Of a stretch of 64,000 nt of DNA, positions 49,273 to 58,378 are shown piece after piece. Source of the stretch: Roseateles hydrophilus (GTDB lineage Bacteria; Pseudomonadota; Gammaproteobacteria; Burkholderiales; Burkholderiaceae_C). Within the stretch, counting starts at the first letter, position 1. Each line of letters begins with the position of its first letter. The translations under genes and the position numbers were made by a program. The stretch covers positions 310,001-374,000 of the forward strand of contig NZ_JAPPUY010000001.1 in NCBI RefSeq assembly GCF_026712245.1, written 5' to 3'. The notes under the pieces are model-generated. The model worked only from the letters and a program-made list of their open reading frames with translations, was not told where the DNA came from and ran no database searches.

Positions 49273-51123
49273 TCACTCCGCAATGCACGCGCGGTTCTTG
49301 CCCGTGTGCTTGGCCTCGTAGAGCGCGACGTCGGCACGGTCCAGCGCAGCTTCCAGCGTCTCGCCGGCCCGGTACAGCGTGACGCCGGCCGAGAAGGTGA
49401 CGAACACATCCTTGCCCTCGTGGTTGAACAGCGCCGAGGACAGCGAGCGCTGCAGGCGCACCAGCACGGCTTGCGCCTCGTCCAGCGGCGTGTCGGGCAG
49501 CATCAGCACGAACTCCTCGCCACCGTAGCGCGCCACCATGTCGCCCGGCCGCAGCGAGGCCTGGGCGCGTTCGGCCAGGGACTTCAGCGCGATGTCGCCC
49601 GCATGGTGGCCCAGCGTGTCGTTGAGCTTCTTGAAGTTGTCGATGTCCAGCAGCGCCAGCGCCACCCGCGTCTGCTCGCGCTCGGCGCGCGCCTGTTCGA
49701 TGCCGAAGGCCTGGATCAGGCCGCGGCGGTTGGCCACCTGCGTCAGCTGGTCGGTGTGCACCTCGTTGGAGAGGCGGCGCAGCTCGCCTTCCAGTTCTTC
49801 CACGCGCTGGGTCAGCGCGCTCGCGCGGTCGTGTTCCAGCGTCAGCCGTGCCTGTGTCTGGGCCACCAGGCCCTGCACGCTGCGGCTTTCCTCCACCATC
49901 TCGCGCACCGTGCCCGCCAGGCTTTCCAGCGAGTCGGCCTGCTCGATGGCATCGGCGTAGCGGCCCACGCTGTTCTGGAAGCGGTCGGTGTGCTGGCCCA
50001 GTTCGCCCAGCTCGGCCAGCATGCGCTGGATCAGGCCCTTCAGCGCGTCGCGCGCCTTGGAGCGCTCGTCGCGCAGTGCGCGCTGACGCTCGCGGGTGCC
50101 GCTCAGCAGTTCGGACACCACGCGCACGCCGCGGCCGGACAGGCCCTGCGCGAGCGTGTTGTTCATGGCCTCCGCCTGGCCTCGGGCCCAGGAATCGTCC
50201 TCGGCCAGGTCCACCAGGCTGCCGCTGAGTTCGCGGCACAGGCCGCCCAGCTCGTCGAACAGGTGGCGCCGGTGGTCCAGCAGGTGGCGGGCGCGCAGAC
50301 ACAGCGCCGCCATCTGGGCCGCACGCTCCGGCGTCGCGCCACCGGCCTGCAGCTCGGCCAGGGCGGCATCCAGTTCCAGCATCAGCGCTTCGGCCGGTGT
50401 GGCCTCGGTCTGCGGTGAGCGCAGCGCGTGAGTGACCGTGCCGCCGAGCTCGCGGCTCACGTCGCGCCACGGCGCGAGGTCCACGGCGGGCGTCGGCAGG
50501 TCCAGGCGCAGCGGCTCGTCCAGGCCGCCGCTGTCGCGGAATTCGGAGGCGGCAAAGTCACTGTCGGCGAACAGCTGGCTGGGGGTGCCGCCCGAATCGT
50601 CAAGTCCGGCGTCGGTCTCGACCTCGCTGCCGTCGCCGTCCTTGTCCCAGCTGGCCACCAACTGCAGCAGGCGCTTGACCAGCTTGCCGCTGTCGGTGCG
50701 GCCCAGTTCCAGCGCGCGCTGGATGCCTTCCTTCTTGCGCGCCAGCGTCCATTGCCGGCCGCCGCGCTCCAGCCCGCGCACCAGGCGCTCGATGGCCTGG
50801 GCCAGCGCCTCCGCCTGCGCTGCAGGGCCGGCCACATCCAGCAGCTTGTCCACCTGGCGTTGCAACTCGTCCAGCCGCTGCTCGCGCAACGAGGTCTGCA
50901 ACTCCTGGCGCGTGGTGCCGGAGGGCAGGGCCAGGCTGATAAGGCGCGACAGCAGCTGCTGCACGCGCTCAGTGACGGCGCCGCCGCCGGTGGCGGCGGT
51001 CTCCCCGCCGGACTCGATCGCGTAGGCGCGCGCGTAGTTCTCGGGCGTGGGTTCCAGTCTTGCCTGGGCCAGGCGCTGCAAAGCAGCCTTGGCGAGTTGG
51101 GCCGGCGGAAGGGTCGATCGCAT
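49273..51123 (-). CDS. Diguanylate cyclase (GGEEF)
   Basis: A 616-residue soluble protein. A long helical N-terminal region (about 440 residues, many Leu/Gln/Arg heptads, e.g. TERVQQLLSRLISLALPSGT) of unknown ligand precedes a GGDEF domain: DQLTQVANRRGLIQAFG, LDIDNFKKLNDTLGHHAGD, active site RYGGEEFVLMLP and inhibitory RPGD five residues before it. The motif is intact, so c-di-GMP synthesis is expected, with product inhibition. The start MRSTLPPAQLAK is at 51123. Confidence 0.92.
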   Translation of the reverse strand: MRSTLPPAQLAKAALQRLAQARLEPTPENYARAYAIESGGETAATGGGAVTERVQQLLSRLISLALPSGTTRQELQTSLREQRLDELQRQVDKLLDVAGPAAQAEALAQAIERLVRGLERGGRQWTLARKKEGIQRALELGRTDSGKLVKRLLQLVASWDKDGDGSEVETDAGLDDSGGTPSQLFADSDFAASEFRDSGGLDEPLRLDLPTPAVDLAPWRDVSRELGGTVTHALRSPQTEATPAEALMLELDAALAELQAGGATPERAAQMAALCLRARHLLDHRRHLFDELGGLCRELSGSLVDLAEDDSWARGQAEAMNNTLAQGLSGRGVRVVSELLSGTRERQRALRDERSKARDALKGLIQRMLAELGELGQHTDRFQNSVGRYADAIEQADSLESLAGTVREMVEESRSVQGLVAQTQARLTLEHDRASALTQRVEELEGELRRLSNEVHTDQLTQVANRRGLIQAFGIEQARAEREQTRVALALLDIDNFKKLNDTLGHHAGDIALKSLAERAQASLRPGDMVARYGGEEFVLMLPDTPLDEAQAVLVRLQRSLSSALFNHEGKDVFVTFSAGVTLYRAGETLEAALDRADVALYEAKHTGKNRACIAE

Positions 51124-51183
51124 CTCAGTGGTCCGTGCCGTGTTGGCGGCATTCTGCAGGCCGCACCCGAGCGTGCGGCGGCT

Positions 51184-53403
51184 TCATCGTTGCCCGCGGG
51201 CCAGATCGGTGCTGCCGTCGGCCTGCGTGATCCAGGGAGCCTTGCGCGGCAGCACGGTCTGGGCAATCCAGCGCTCGAGTTCGTCTGGCGGCAGCGGTTT
51301 GCTGAACAGGAAGCCCTGCATCAGCGAGCAGCCCAGGCGGTGCAGCACCTCCATCTGGCGCAGTGTCTCCACGCCCTCGGCGATGACGCGCAGGCCCAGG
51401 GCGCGCGCCAGCGCGATGATGGCCGTGACGACGGCCGAGCTCTGCGGCGTGATGCCCAGGTCGCGCACGAAGGTGCGGTCGATCTTGACCTCGGAGATGG
51501 GCAGCGTGGTCAGGTAGGCGAGGGACGAGTAGCCGGTGCCGAAGTCGTCGATGGAGATCTCGACGCCCACTTCGTTGAGCCGGTGCAGAGACGGGATGAC
51601 GTTCTGCAAGTCCTTCATCAGGTTGTTCTCGGTGATCTCGAGCTGGATGGACCGGTGCGGCACGCCGTAAGCGCTGACGCATTGGTGGATGTGCTCAACG
51701 AGATCGGTGCGTTCGAACAGCCGGCTGGGCAGGTTGACGGCGATGGAGTCGGAGAAGCCGAACTGCAGCTGCCACAGCTTGGCCTGGCGGGCGGCTTCCT
51801 TCAGCGCCCATTCGGACAGCGGCACGATGAGGCCGGTTTCTTCGGCCAGCGGGATGAAGTCGGCCGGCGGCACGAGCACGTTGCCGCGCTGCCAGCGCAT
51901 CAGCGCCTCGGCGCCCACCATGCGGGCAGCGCGGACGTCGATCTTGGGCTGGTAGTGCAGCACGATCTCGTTGCGCTCCAGCGCCTTGTGCAGCGCACTC
52001 TCCAGTTCCAGCTTCTGCTTGCCGTGGCCGGCGAGCTGCGGCGAGTACACGGCCGACGCATTGCGGCCCTGGCTCTTGACCGCGTACATGGCGACGTCGG
52101 AGTTGCGCAGCAGGTCGGCCATGGTCTGGCCGTCGCGCGGGTAGATGGCGATGCCGACGCTGGCCGTGACGAAACACTCCTGGCCGCCGACGAAGATGGG
52201 CTCGCGCAGCGCGTCCAGCACGCGCTGCGCGACGCGCTCGGCGTCGCGCTCGTCCGTGACCTCGGGCAGCAGCGCGACGAATTCGTCGCCACCCAGCCGC
52301 CCGACGGCCTCCAGGCCACGGTGGCTACGGCCGCCCAGGCCTTCGAGCACGCCTTCCATGATCTGGTCGGAGTGGCGCACGCAGCCGCGCAGGCGCCGGC
52401 CGACCTCGACGAGCAGTTCGTCGCCGGCCGCATGGCCCAGCGTGTCGTTGATGACCTTGAAGCGGTCCAGGTCGATCAGCAGCAGGCCTACCTCATGGCC
52501 GCCGCGGCGTGCGCTCTCGATGGCGCGCTCCACGCGCCAGATCAGCTGGCGGCGATTGGGCAGGCCGGTGAGGGCGTCGAAGTGCGCCAACTGGCGGATG
52601 CGGTCCTCGGCCTGGCGGCGGTCGGTCACGTCCTGCAGGATGCCCGTGTAGCCGCTGGCGCTGCCCTGGTCGCTGAACTCGGGCTCGGCTTCGATGTGCA
52701 CGACGCGCTGGCGGCCGTCGGGCAGCGTGAGGGGCAGGTCGGTGATGAGGACGGAGGTGTGGGCGATGACGTCGCGCAGCAGCCGCAGGAACATGTGGCG
52801 GTCGTCCGCCGGCACCATGCGCAGCACGCTGAGGAAGTCCAGCCGGTCCTGCGGGCCGCGGCCGAAGACGCGCAGGCCTTCGGCCGAGATCGTGAAGCTG
52901 CCCGGCACGTCGCGGCGCCACTCGAAGCTGCCCATGCGCGCCAGATCCTGGGCGCGGGCCAACTTGGCCTTGCTGCGCTCCAGCTCCATGCGGGTGCGGG
53001 AGCTGCGCAGCAGGTAGCGCAGTCGCCCGTCCAGCAGGCTCCATTGCGGCGACTTGACGAAGAAGTCTGTCGCGCCGGCCTGGTAAGCGCGGTTGATGGA
53101 CGCCTCGTCGTCCAAGCCGGTCAGCATCAGCACGGGCAGGGATTCGAAACCCGGCGTGGCCCGCAGCAACGAGCAGGTCTCGAAGCCGTCCAGCTCGGGC
53201 ATCAGCGCATCGAGCACGACGACATCGGGCGGCCGGATGGACAGCTGCGCCAACGCCGCACTGCCGCTGGATGCCTCGGTCACCTCGAAGCCGCGCTCGC
53301 GCAGCGCTGCTGCCGTGAGGATCAGGTTGACCTCGTCGTCGTCAACCAGCAGCACACGCGGACGCGGCGGCAGATCGTCGAGGTCTTGACCGATGGGCTG
53401 CAT
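51184..53403 (-). CDS. REC-PAS-GGDEF-EAL response regulator with insertion before GGDEF
   Basis: A 739-residue regulator. Receiver (residues about 15-135, phosphoacceptor in VVVLDALMPELDG), a PAS region (to about 290), a GGDEF domain with intact RLGGDEF, and an EAL domain with EALMRW, NLPSRLF, ITENNLM, DDFGTGYSSL and KIDRTFV motifs. Between the RHSD site and RLGGDEF lie about 20 extra residues (QIMEGVLEGLGGRSHRGLEA). Both enzymatic motifs look intact, so the direction of c-di-GMP turnover is not obvious. Its likely phosphodonor path includes the HPt protein seven bases upstream. Confidence 0.9.
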   Translation of the reverse strand: MQPIGQDLDDLPPRPRVLLVDDDEVNLILTAAALRERGFEVTEASSGSAALAQLSIRPPDVVVLDALMPELDGFETCSLLRATPGFESLPVLMLTGLDDEASINRAYQAGATDFFVKSPQWSLLDGRLRYLLRSSRTRMELERSKAKLARAQDLARMGSFEWRRDVPGSFTISAEGLRVFGRGPQDRLDFLSVLRMVPADDRHMFLRLLRDVIAHTSVLITDLPLTLPDGRQRVVHIEAEPEFSDQGSASGYTGILQDVTDRRQAEDRIRQLAHFDALTGLPNRRQLIWRVERAIESARRGGHEVGLLLIDLDRFKVINDTLGHAAGDELLVEVGRRLRGCVRHSDQIMEGVLEGLGGRSHRGLEAVGRLGGDEFVALLPEVTDERDAERVAQRVLDALREPIFVGGQECFVTASVGIAIYPRDGQTMADLLRNSDVAMYAVKSQGRNASAVYSPQLAGHGKQKLELESALHKALERNEIVLHYQPKIDVRAARMVGAEALMRWQRGNVLVPPADFIPLAEETGLIVPLSEWALKEAARQAKLWQLQFGFSDSIAVNLPSRLFERTDLVEHIHQCVSAYGVPHRSIQLEITENNLMKDLQNVIPSLHRLNEVGVEISIDDFGTGYSSLAYLTTLPISEVKIDRTFVRDLGITPQSSAVVTAIIALARALGLRVIAEGVETLRQMEVLHRLGCSLMQGFLFSKPLPPDELERWIAQTVLPRKAPWITQADGSTDLARGQR

Positions 53404-53410
53404 GGAGGGC

Positions 53411-53779
53411 TTACAGCAGCGCGGCCAAGGCCGCGCGCACCTGTTGGATGTCCTGCAGCATAGCGTCCAGTTGTTCAGGCAGGCCGTCGGCGCGCTCGTC
53501 GCGTGCCATGGATTCAATGTCGGCACAGCGCGCAGACAGCGCGATGGCGCCCAAGCTGGCCGACGACGACTTCAGCGTGTGGCTGACGTGGCGGATGGCG
53601 GTGAAGTCCAGCTTGCCGTCCTGGCGGGCGCGCGCCAGCTCGGGCAGCAGGCGGTCCAGAGAGGTGGAAAACGCGCCCACCACGCGCTCCAGCAGCTTGT
53701 TGCCACCGCTGGGGTCGAGCTCGCGCAGGCGTTGAACGGCCTGGGGGTCAAGCAGGGTTGCGGGCGGGGGGGTGGACAT
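53411..53779 (-). CDS. Histidine phosphotransfer (HPt) protein
   Basis: A 122-residue four-helix HPt domain with the phosphorylatable His in HVSHTLKSSSASLGAIALSA. It is seven bases upstream of the REC-PAS-GGDEF-EAL gene and would relay phosphate between a hybrid kinase and that receiver. The start MSTPPPATLLD was chosen over an open frame running further upstream. No hybrid kinase with a C-terminal receiver is visible in the window to feed it. Confidence 0.88.
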   Translation of the reverse strand: MSTPPPATLLDPQAVQRLRELDPSGGNKLLERVVGAFSTSLDRLLPELARARQDGKLDFTAIRHVSHTLKSSSASLGAIALSARCADIESMARDERADGLPEQLDAMLQDIQQVRAALAALL

Positions 53780-53873
53780 GGCGTGCGGGAGGGCGCGGGT
53801 ACTGCAGAAATGTAGCCTGGGCCGCAGGGGGGGGCGCCGCGAAGAAATGCACAGTTTCCGCAGGCCCGGCAGG

Positions 53874-53891
53874 CAGGTGCATCTGCACCTG
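53874..53891. promoter_or_regulatory. Operator-like dyad upstream of the membrane histidine kinase
   Basis: A perfect 8-bp inverted repeat, CAGGTGCA and TGCACCTG, separated by two bases. It is centred about 41 bases upstream of the kinase ATG, which itself lies seven bases after a TACAAT box. This is the position of a class II activator site for a transcript starting at the ATG. Confidence 0.5.
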
Positions 53892-53910
53892 GGCGGTGCC
53901 TGGCGCTGCC

Positions 53911-53916
53911 TACAAT
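53911..53916 (+). promoter_or_regulatory. -10 element (TACAAT) of a probably leaderless kinase transcript
   Basis: TACAAT differs from the sigma-70 -10 consensus at one base and is seven bases from the ATG at 53924. No clear -35 is present; the dyad upstream may compensate. Confidence 0.5.
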
Positions 53917-53923
53917 CCCGCGC

Positions 53924-55264
53924 ATGAACAGTCTCAGCGACGACAGCGCGCCATCGCGCCGCCCGCAACGGCGCCTGCCGATGCGGCTGGTGATGGCGGG
54001 CGTGGCGGTCGCGGGGCTGCTGATTCTGGCGCTGGGAACCCTGGTGGTGCTGGCGCTGGTGCGCGCGTGGGGCAACGAGGTCGGGCTGGTGCACGTGGCG
54101 CTGGTGCTGACGGCATTCTTCACCGGCGTCCTGGTGCTGGCGGCGGCAGCGCTGGGCTGGCATGCCGGCGTGCGGCTGACTCGCCAGCGCCTGGCCGAGC
54201 CGCTGCGCGAGGCGCGCCAGCAACTGCTGATGCAGGCCCAGTTGCAACGTGACTGGCAGTGGGCGACCGACGCCAGTCACCACCTGGTGCGCTGGCAGGC
54301 GCCGCAGGGCGGGCCGGCGTCCAGCTGGGCCGGCGCGGGCCTCCGCACCCAGCTGTTGTGGGAACGCTTTGCGGCGTCAGACGCCGGCAGCGAACTGCGC
54401 GAACGGGTGCAGGCCCACCAGGCGTTCGGCGATCTCGTCATGGCTGCGCCAGACGGCGCCGCGCGCTGGCGGCTGCGCGGGCTGCCCTGCATCGATGCCC
54501 AGGGGCACTTCGCCGGCTACGTGGGCACGGCGCGGCCGGAGGACGCGGTGGCCCCGGTCGCCGCTCAGGCGCCCGCGCCAGCCGCACAGCCCGATCCGGC
54601 GGCGGAGCAGGAGTCCTTCAGCTACACGGTGTCGCACGACCTGCGTGCGCCCTTGCGCGTGGTGGAGGGCTTTGCACGCATCCTGAAGGAGGACTACGGC
54701 AGCCGGCTGGACCGCGTGGGCAACGACCACCTGGACCGCGTCATGAGCGCCGCGGCGCGCATGAACAGCATGATCGACGCGCTGCTGTCGCTGAGCCAGC
54801 TGTCCACGCGCCCGCTGGCCTGCCAGCCGGTCAACCTGTCGCAGCTGGCCGGCTATGTGGTGGAGGAATTGCGCCGCGCTGCGCCGCAGCGCGAACTGGC
54901 GCTGGCCATCGAGCCTGACCTGACCGTGCAGGGCGACCCGACGCTGCTGCGCATGGTGCTGGAGAACCTGCTGGGCAATGCCTGGAAGTACAGCGCCAAG
55001 GTCGATCGGGCCGAGATCGGTTTCGGCAGCGCGATGCAGGACGGGCGGCGTGTCTTTGTCGTGTCCGACAACGGCGCGGGCTTCGACATGCGCTTTGCCG
55101 AACGGCTGTTCGGTGTGTTCCAGCGCCTGCACAGCGCCAGCGATTTCCAGGGCACCGGCGTGGGGCTGGCGCTGGTGCGCCGCATCGTGCGCCGCCACGG
55201 CGGCGACATCTGGGCCGAGTCCGCCGTGGGCGAGGGCGCCCGGTTCTACTTCACCTTGAACTGA
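53924..55264 (+). CDS. Membrane sensor histidine kinase
   Basis: A 446-residue kinase. Two membrane helices (VMAGVAVAGLLILALGTLVV and VALVLTAFFTGVLVLAAAAL), a PAS-like cytoplasmic segment (residues about 105-205), a dimerisation domain with His in YTVSHDLRAPLRVVEGFA, and an ATPase domain (ENLLGNAWKYSAK, DNGAGFDM, GTGVGLALVRRIV). The type resembles phytochrome-like kinases. No receiver gene is directly coupled to it: the neighbouring ANTAR regulator runs convergently, one base apart. Confidence 0.92.
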   Translation: MNSLSDDSAPSRRPQRRLPMRLVMAGVAVAGLLILALGTLVVLALVRAWGNEVGLVHVALVLTAFFTGVLVLAAAALGWHAGVRLTRQRLAEPLREARQQLLMQAQLQRDWQWATDASHHLVRWQAPQGGPASSWAGAGLRTQLLWERFAASDAGSELRERVQAHQAFGDLVMAAPDGAARWRLRGLPCIDAQGHFAGYVGTARPEDAVAPVAAQAPAPAAQPDPAAEQESFSYTVSHDLRAPLRVVEGFARILKEDYGSRLDRVGNDHLDRVMSAAARMNSMIDALLSLSQLSTRPLACQPVNLSQLAGYVVEELRRAAPQRELALAIEPDLTVQGDPTLLRMVLENLLGNAWKYSAKVDRAEIGFGSAMQDGRRVFVVSDNGAGFDMRFAERLFGVFQRLHSASDFQGTGVGLALVRRIVRRHGGDIWAESAVGEGARFYFTLN

Positions 55265-55265
55265 C

Positions 55266-55883
55266 TCAGAGCTTCTGCCCGGGGCGGGCCAGCAGTTCCA
55301 CCGCGTCGACGATGCGCCGCGCCTGCTCGGGCAGGCTGTGGTCGTCGGCGGCGGCCAGGCTCATCAGCCGGGCCAGGGCCTCGTCACGCGGCAGCGAGTA
55401 GCGGTGCATCAGCACGCCCACGGCCAGCGCCGTGGGGTCCAGCGTCAGCGGCAGCTCGGACGGTGGCTGCCGCAGTGGGGCGGCCGGCAGCGTGGGTGCC
55501 GCTGCGGCCGGGGCCGCGCTGGTGCGGGCGAACGCGGCCTCCACGGCCGGCACGATCTGCGAGATGTCCAGCGGCTTGATGAGGTAGGCCACCGCGCCCA
55601 GCTCCTTGACCTTGGCGACGGTGGCGTCGTCGGCAAAGGCGGACAGGAACATGAACGGCGTCTGCAGGTATTCGCGAAGATAGGCCGCCACGTCGAAGCC
55701 CGTGAGCCCCTCCATGCGGATGTCCAGCAGCGCCAGCTCGGGCCGGTGTTCGCGGGCGAGCAGGATGGCGTCGTCGCCGTTGTCGGCGTCGATGACCTCG
55801 AAGCCCGCCTGTGTCAGCCCGTAGCTCAACGTCGCCAACACCAGTCGGTCGTCATCGACGACCAGGATCTTGCCCTTGCTCAC
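55266..55883 (-). CDS. ANTAR-domain response regulator (putative antiterminator)
   Basis: A 205-residue protein: receiver (ILVVDDDRLVLATLSYGL, phosphoacceptor in LALLDIRMEGLTG, Lys in YLIKPLD), a Pro/Ala linker, and a C-terminal ANTAR domain (AVGVLMHRYSLPRDEALARL, MSLAAADDHSLPEQARRIVD). ANTAR proteins bind paired RNA hairpins and prevent early termination. It sits nine bases after the HisKA_2 kinase gene, its expected partner. The RNA target is unknown. Confidence 0.9.
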   Translation of the reverse strand: MSKGKILVVDDDRLVLATLSYGLTQAGFEVIDADNGDDAILLAREHRPELALLDIRMEGLTGFDVAAYLREYLQTPFMFLSAFADDATVAKVKELGAVAYLIKPLDISQIVPAVEAAFARTSAAPAAAAPTLPAAPLRQPPSELPLTLDPTALAVGVLMHRYSLPRDEALARLMSLAAADDHSLPEQARRIVDAVELLARPGQKL

Positions 55884-55892
55884 CGCGCCCCT

Positions 55893-58334
55893 CTACCCAG
55901 AACTTGGTTTTGTGGCCGGATTGTGAACCACGCTGGGCGGGATCAGCTCCAGGCGGCAGACGACGTCGCCGCCTTGCTGTTCCAAGCTCAGGATGGCGCT
56001 GCGCCGCGGCAGCAGCGCGCGCACCAGGCCCAGGCCCGACACGCCGCTGCGCACGTTCTGCAGCAGGAAGCCGTCCGGCAGCTGGCCCGGGTTGGCGATC
56101 TCGACGGTCACGCCGCAGGCGTCGCAGATGAGCTGGCAGCGCACCTGGGCGCCGTCGCTGTGGCGCAGCGCGTTGCCCAGCAGCTCGTTGAGGCTGAGCG
56201 CGATGGGAATGGCTTCGGCCTCCGGCAGACACCAGTCGTCCAGCAGCGCGCCGCCCTCGGCCGCGGTCGTGATGATGCGGCCCTGCGTGCGCTGCACCGA
56301 GCCGACGATGGCGTCGAACACGCGCTTGAGCAGCAGCGGCCCGCTGGCGCCCACCTGCAGCCCGTAGACCTGCGCGATGGCCTGCACCTGGCCCACGGCC
56401 TCCTTCAGCACGGGTGCCACTTCCGGGCGGCGCTGGGCGATCTGTTGCAGCAGGCCGGCGACGCCCTGCAGGTTGTTCTTGATGCGGTGGTGCACCTCGC
56501 GCACCAGCAGCTCGCGCTGGGCGATCGCGGCCTGCAGCCGGGCCTGTTCGGCGGCGCGTTGTTCGGTCACGTCGCTGGCGACGAGCAGCAGCAGCTCGGG
56601 CGTGTCCTCGCTGCCGGCCAGGTGCAGCAACCGCGTGTCCCAGACGCGGCTGAGCGCGCCCTGCGTGACGGCGTACTCACGCTGCACGACGGCCTGCGAG
56701 GCCAGCGCCTCGCGCATGTCGGCGGCCACGCGAGCGCCCAGTTCGTCGCCGAACAGCTGAGCCGGTGTGCCGCCGAGCAGGCCAGCTTCCGGGCGCCCGG
56801 CCAGCGTGGCCGCGGCCTGGTTGAGCTTGACGATCCGCAGGCTCTGCGCCTCGTGCAGCGTGATGGCCAACGGCGCGCCCTCGATGATGCGGGCCAGCGA
56901 GGCCTGGGCCAGCCGGCTCTGCGCCTCGGCCTGGCGGCGCCGGTCGATATCCAGCAGCGCGTAGGTCAGGCGCATTCCGCCGTCCTCGCGCGGTGTCTGC
57001 ACGGCGTTGCCGATGACCCAGAACTCGCGCCCGTCGCGGCCGCGCAGGCGGCACTCGAAGACCTCGCTGCCCGGCTCGCCATGGAACACGTGGCCCTCGT
57101 CGTCCGGCGCCAGCACGCCCATGGGCTGGCCCAGCACGTCCTCCAGCTCGCAACTGAACATGCGCCGCGCGGACCGGTTCATCCACTCGATGCCGTCGTG
57201 TCCCACGGTGACGATGCCCACCAGCACGGAGTCCAGCACCGTGCGCTCGCTTTCGGCACGCAGCAGCAGTGCGTTCTCGGCTTGGGCCTGGGCCGTGACG
57301 TCCAGCGTGACGACCGATGTGGAGCGCCGCCCGCCGGCCAGCACGCCTGGCGCGACGCGCGTCAGCAGCCAGCGCCTGCCCAGCTCGGGGTGGCGCACGG
57401 CGTAGCGCACTTCAATGGCGTCGCCCTTCTTGAGCGCCCGCTGCAGGCGCTCGAACTCGGGCAGCGAGGCCGGCTCGACCAGCTCGCGGCTGATGCCCTG
57501 CAGCGAGGCCGCCGGCTGTTTGGCGCCAGCCTTGAACGGCGAGCCCTTGCGGTGGGCCTTGAGCCAGCCGGCCTCAGGCTGGAACGTGGCTAGGCCGACG
57601 GCAGCGGTGTCCATCAGCGCGTCCAGCTGCTGGTGGGCGAGATCGCGTTCGTGCTGGACGCTGTGGTCCTCCAGCAGCGCCAGCAGCAGCGTGCGGCCGG
57701 GCTGGCGCCACAGGCGCAGCCGGGCCTGCAGCCAGCGGTGCCGGCCTTGCGCGTCGACGAACTCGGCCTCGGTCAGCAGCGGCGGGTCCTGCGGCCGTTG
57801 CGCGGCCAGCGCGGGCAGCACGGCGTCCTGGCTCCAGCCGAGCAGGGCTTGCAGCAGGTCGGGCAGCTCGTTGAGGTGGCGGGGTGCGCCGGGGCACAGC
57901 ACGTCGAAGGCGCCGCTGCGGCGCAGCAGCGCGCCGTTGCCGGCGTCGGCCAGCGCGGCGGGTTGGGGTGACAGCGCCAGCCACTCGGCCAGCGGCGGCT
58001 CGTCACCGTCAGCCGCGCTGAGGCGGGCGTGCAGCAGCCAGTTGGGCCGGTCGCGCAGCAGGTGCAGCACGGCGCGCTGGCCTCCGGCGAGCTTCAGGGG
58101 CGGCGCAGGGGGCGGCGTGCGGCCGGCGTCGATGGCGCGGGTGGCCTCGCGCAGCCAGGTTTCCAGGCGGCTGCCCGCGGCCTGGCGCAGCAATCGCCAG
58201 CCCTCGCTTGCGTCGCCACCCAGCCAGTCGCGCGCCGCAGGGTTGGCGCGCAGCGTGGACAGGTCGGCGCGCAGCGTCAGCACCGGGTCGCTGAGGAGTT
58301 CCAGCAATGCCGCGGAAGGGGCTTGGCCGAGCAT
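55893..58334 (-). CDS. Multi-PAS sensor kinase of the HisKA_2 type
   Basis: An 813-residue cytoplasmic kinase without membrane helices. Several PAS-like modules come first (for example ILVGIVTVGHDGIEWMNRSA-type and GAPLAITLHEAQSLRIVKLN near residues 370-600), then a dimerisation helix with His in REVHHRIKNNLQGVAGLLQQ, and a Ser/Thr-kinase-like ATPase region (ALSLNELLGNALRHSDGAQV). This kinase class typically partners ANTAR regulators, and one follows directly. The signal may be soluble or redox; no cofactor motif was identified. Confidence 0.88.
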   Translation of the reverse strand: MLGQAPSAALLELLSDPVLTLRADLSTLRANPAARDWLGGDASEGWRLLRQAAGSRLETWLREATRAIDAGRTPPPAPPLKLAGGQRAVLHLLRDRPNWLLHARLSAADGDEPPLAEWLALSPQPAALADAGNGALLRRSGAFDVLCPGAPRHLNELPDLLQALLGWSQDAVLPALAAQRPQDPPLLTEAEFVDAQGRHRWLQARLRLWRQPGRTLLLALLEDHSVQHERDLAHQQLDALMDTAAVGLATFQPEAGWLKAHRKGSPFKAGAKQPAASLQGISRELVEPASLPEFERLQRALKKGDAIEVRYAVRHPELGRRWLLTRVAPGVLAGGRRSTSVVTLDVTAQAQAENALLLRAESERTVLDSVLVGIVTVGHDGIEWMNRSARRMFSCELEDVLGQPMGVLAPDDEGHVFHGEPGSEVFECRLRGRDGREFWVIGNAVQTPREDGGMRLTYALLDIDRRRQAEAQSRLAQASLARIIEGAPLAITLHEAQSLRIVKLNQAAATLAGRPEAGLLGGTPAQLFGDELGARVAADMREALASQAVVQREYAVTQGALSRVWDTRLLHLAGSEDTPELLLLVASDVTEQRAAEQARLQAAIAQRELLVREVHHRIKNNLQGVAGLLQQIAQRRPEVAPVLKEAVGQVQAIAQVYGLQVGASGPLLLKRVFDAIVGSVQRTQGRIITTAAEGGALLDDWCLPEAEAIPIALSLNELLGNALRHSDGAQVRCQLICDACGVTVEIANPGQLPDGFLLQNVRSGVSGLGLVRALLPRRSAILSLEQQGGDVVCRLELIPPSVVHNPATKPSSG

Positions 58335-58378
58335 GGGTCAGCCGCGGTGGCGGGCCGCGCGGCGCGCAGGCGAGCCGG

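Noticed and set aside
50428-53463. A 1011-codon open frame opposite the diguanylate cyclase and GGDEF-EAL genes
   Set aside because: Low-complexity His/Gln/Arg/Val/Leu composition, no recognisable domain, lying antisense to two well-supported genes. Such long frames are expected opposite high-GC coding sequence; many others here were discarded for the same reason.
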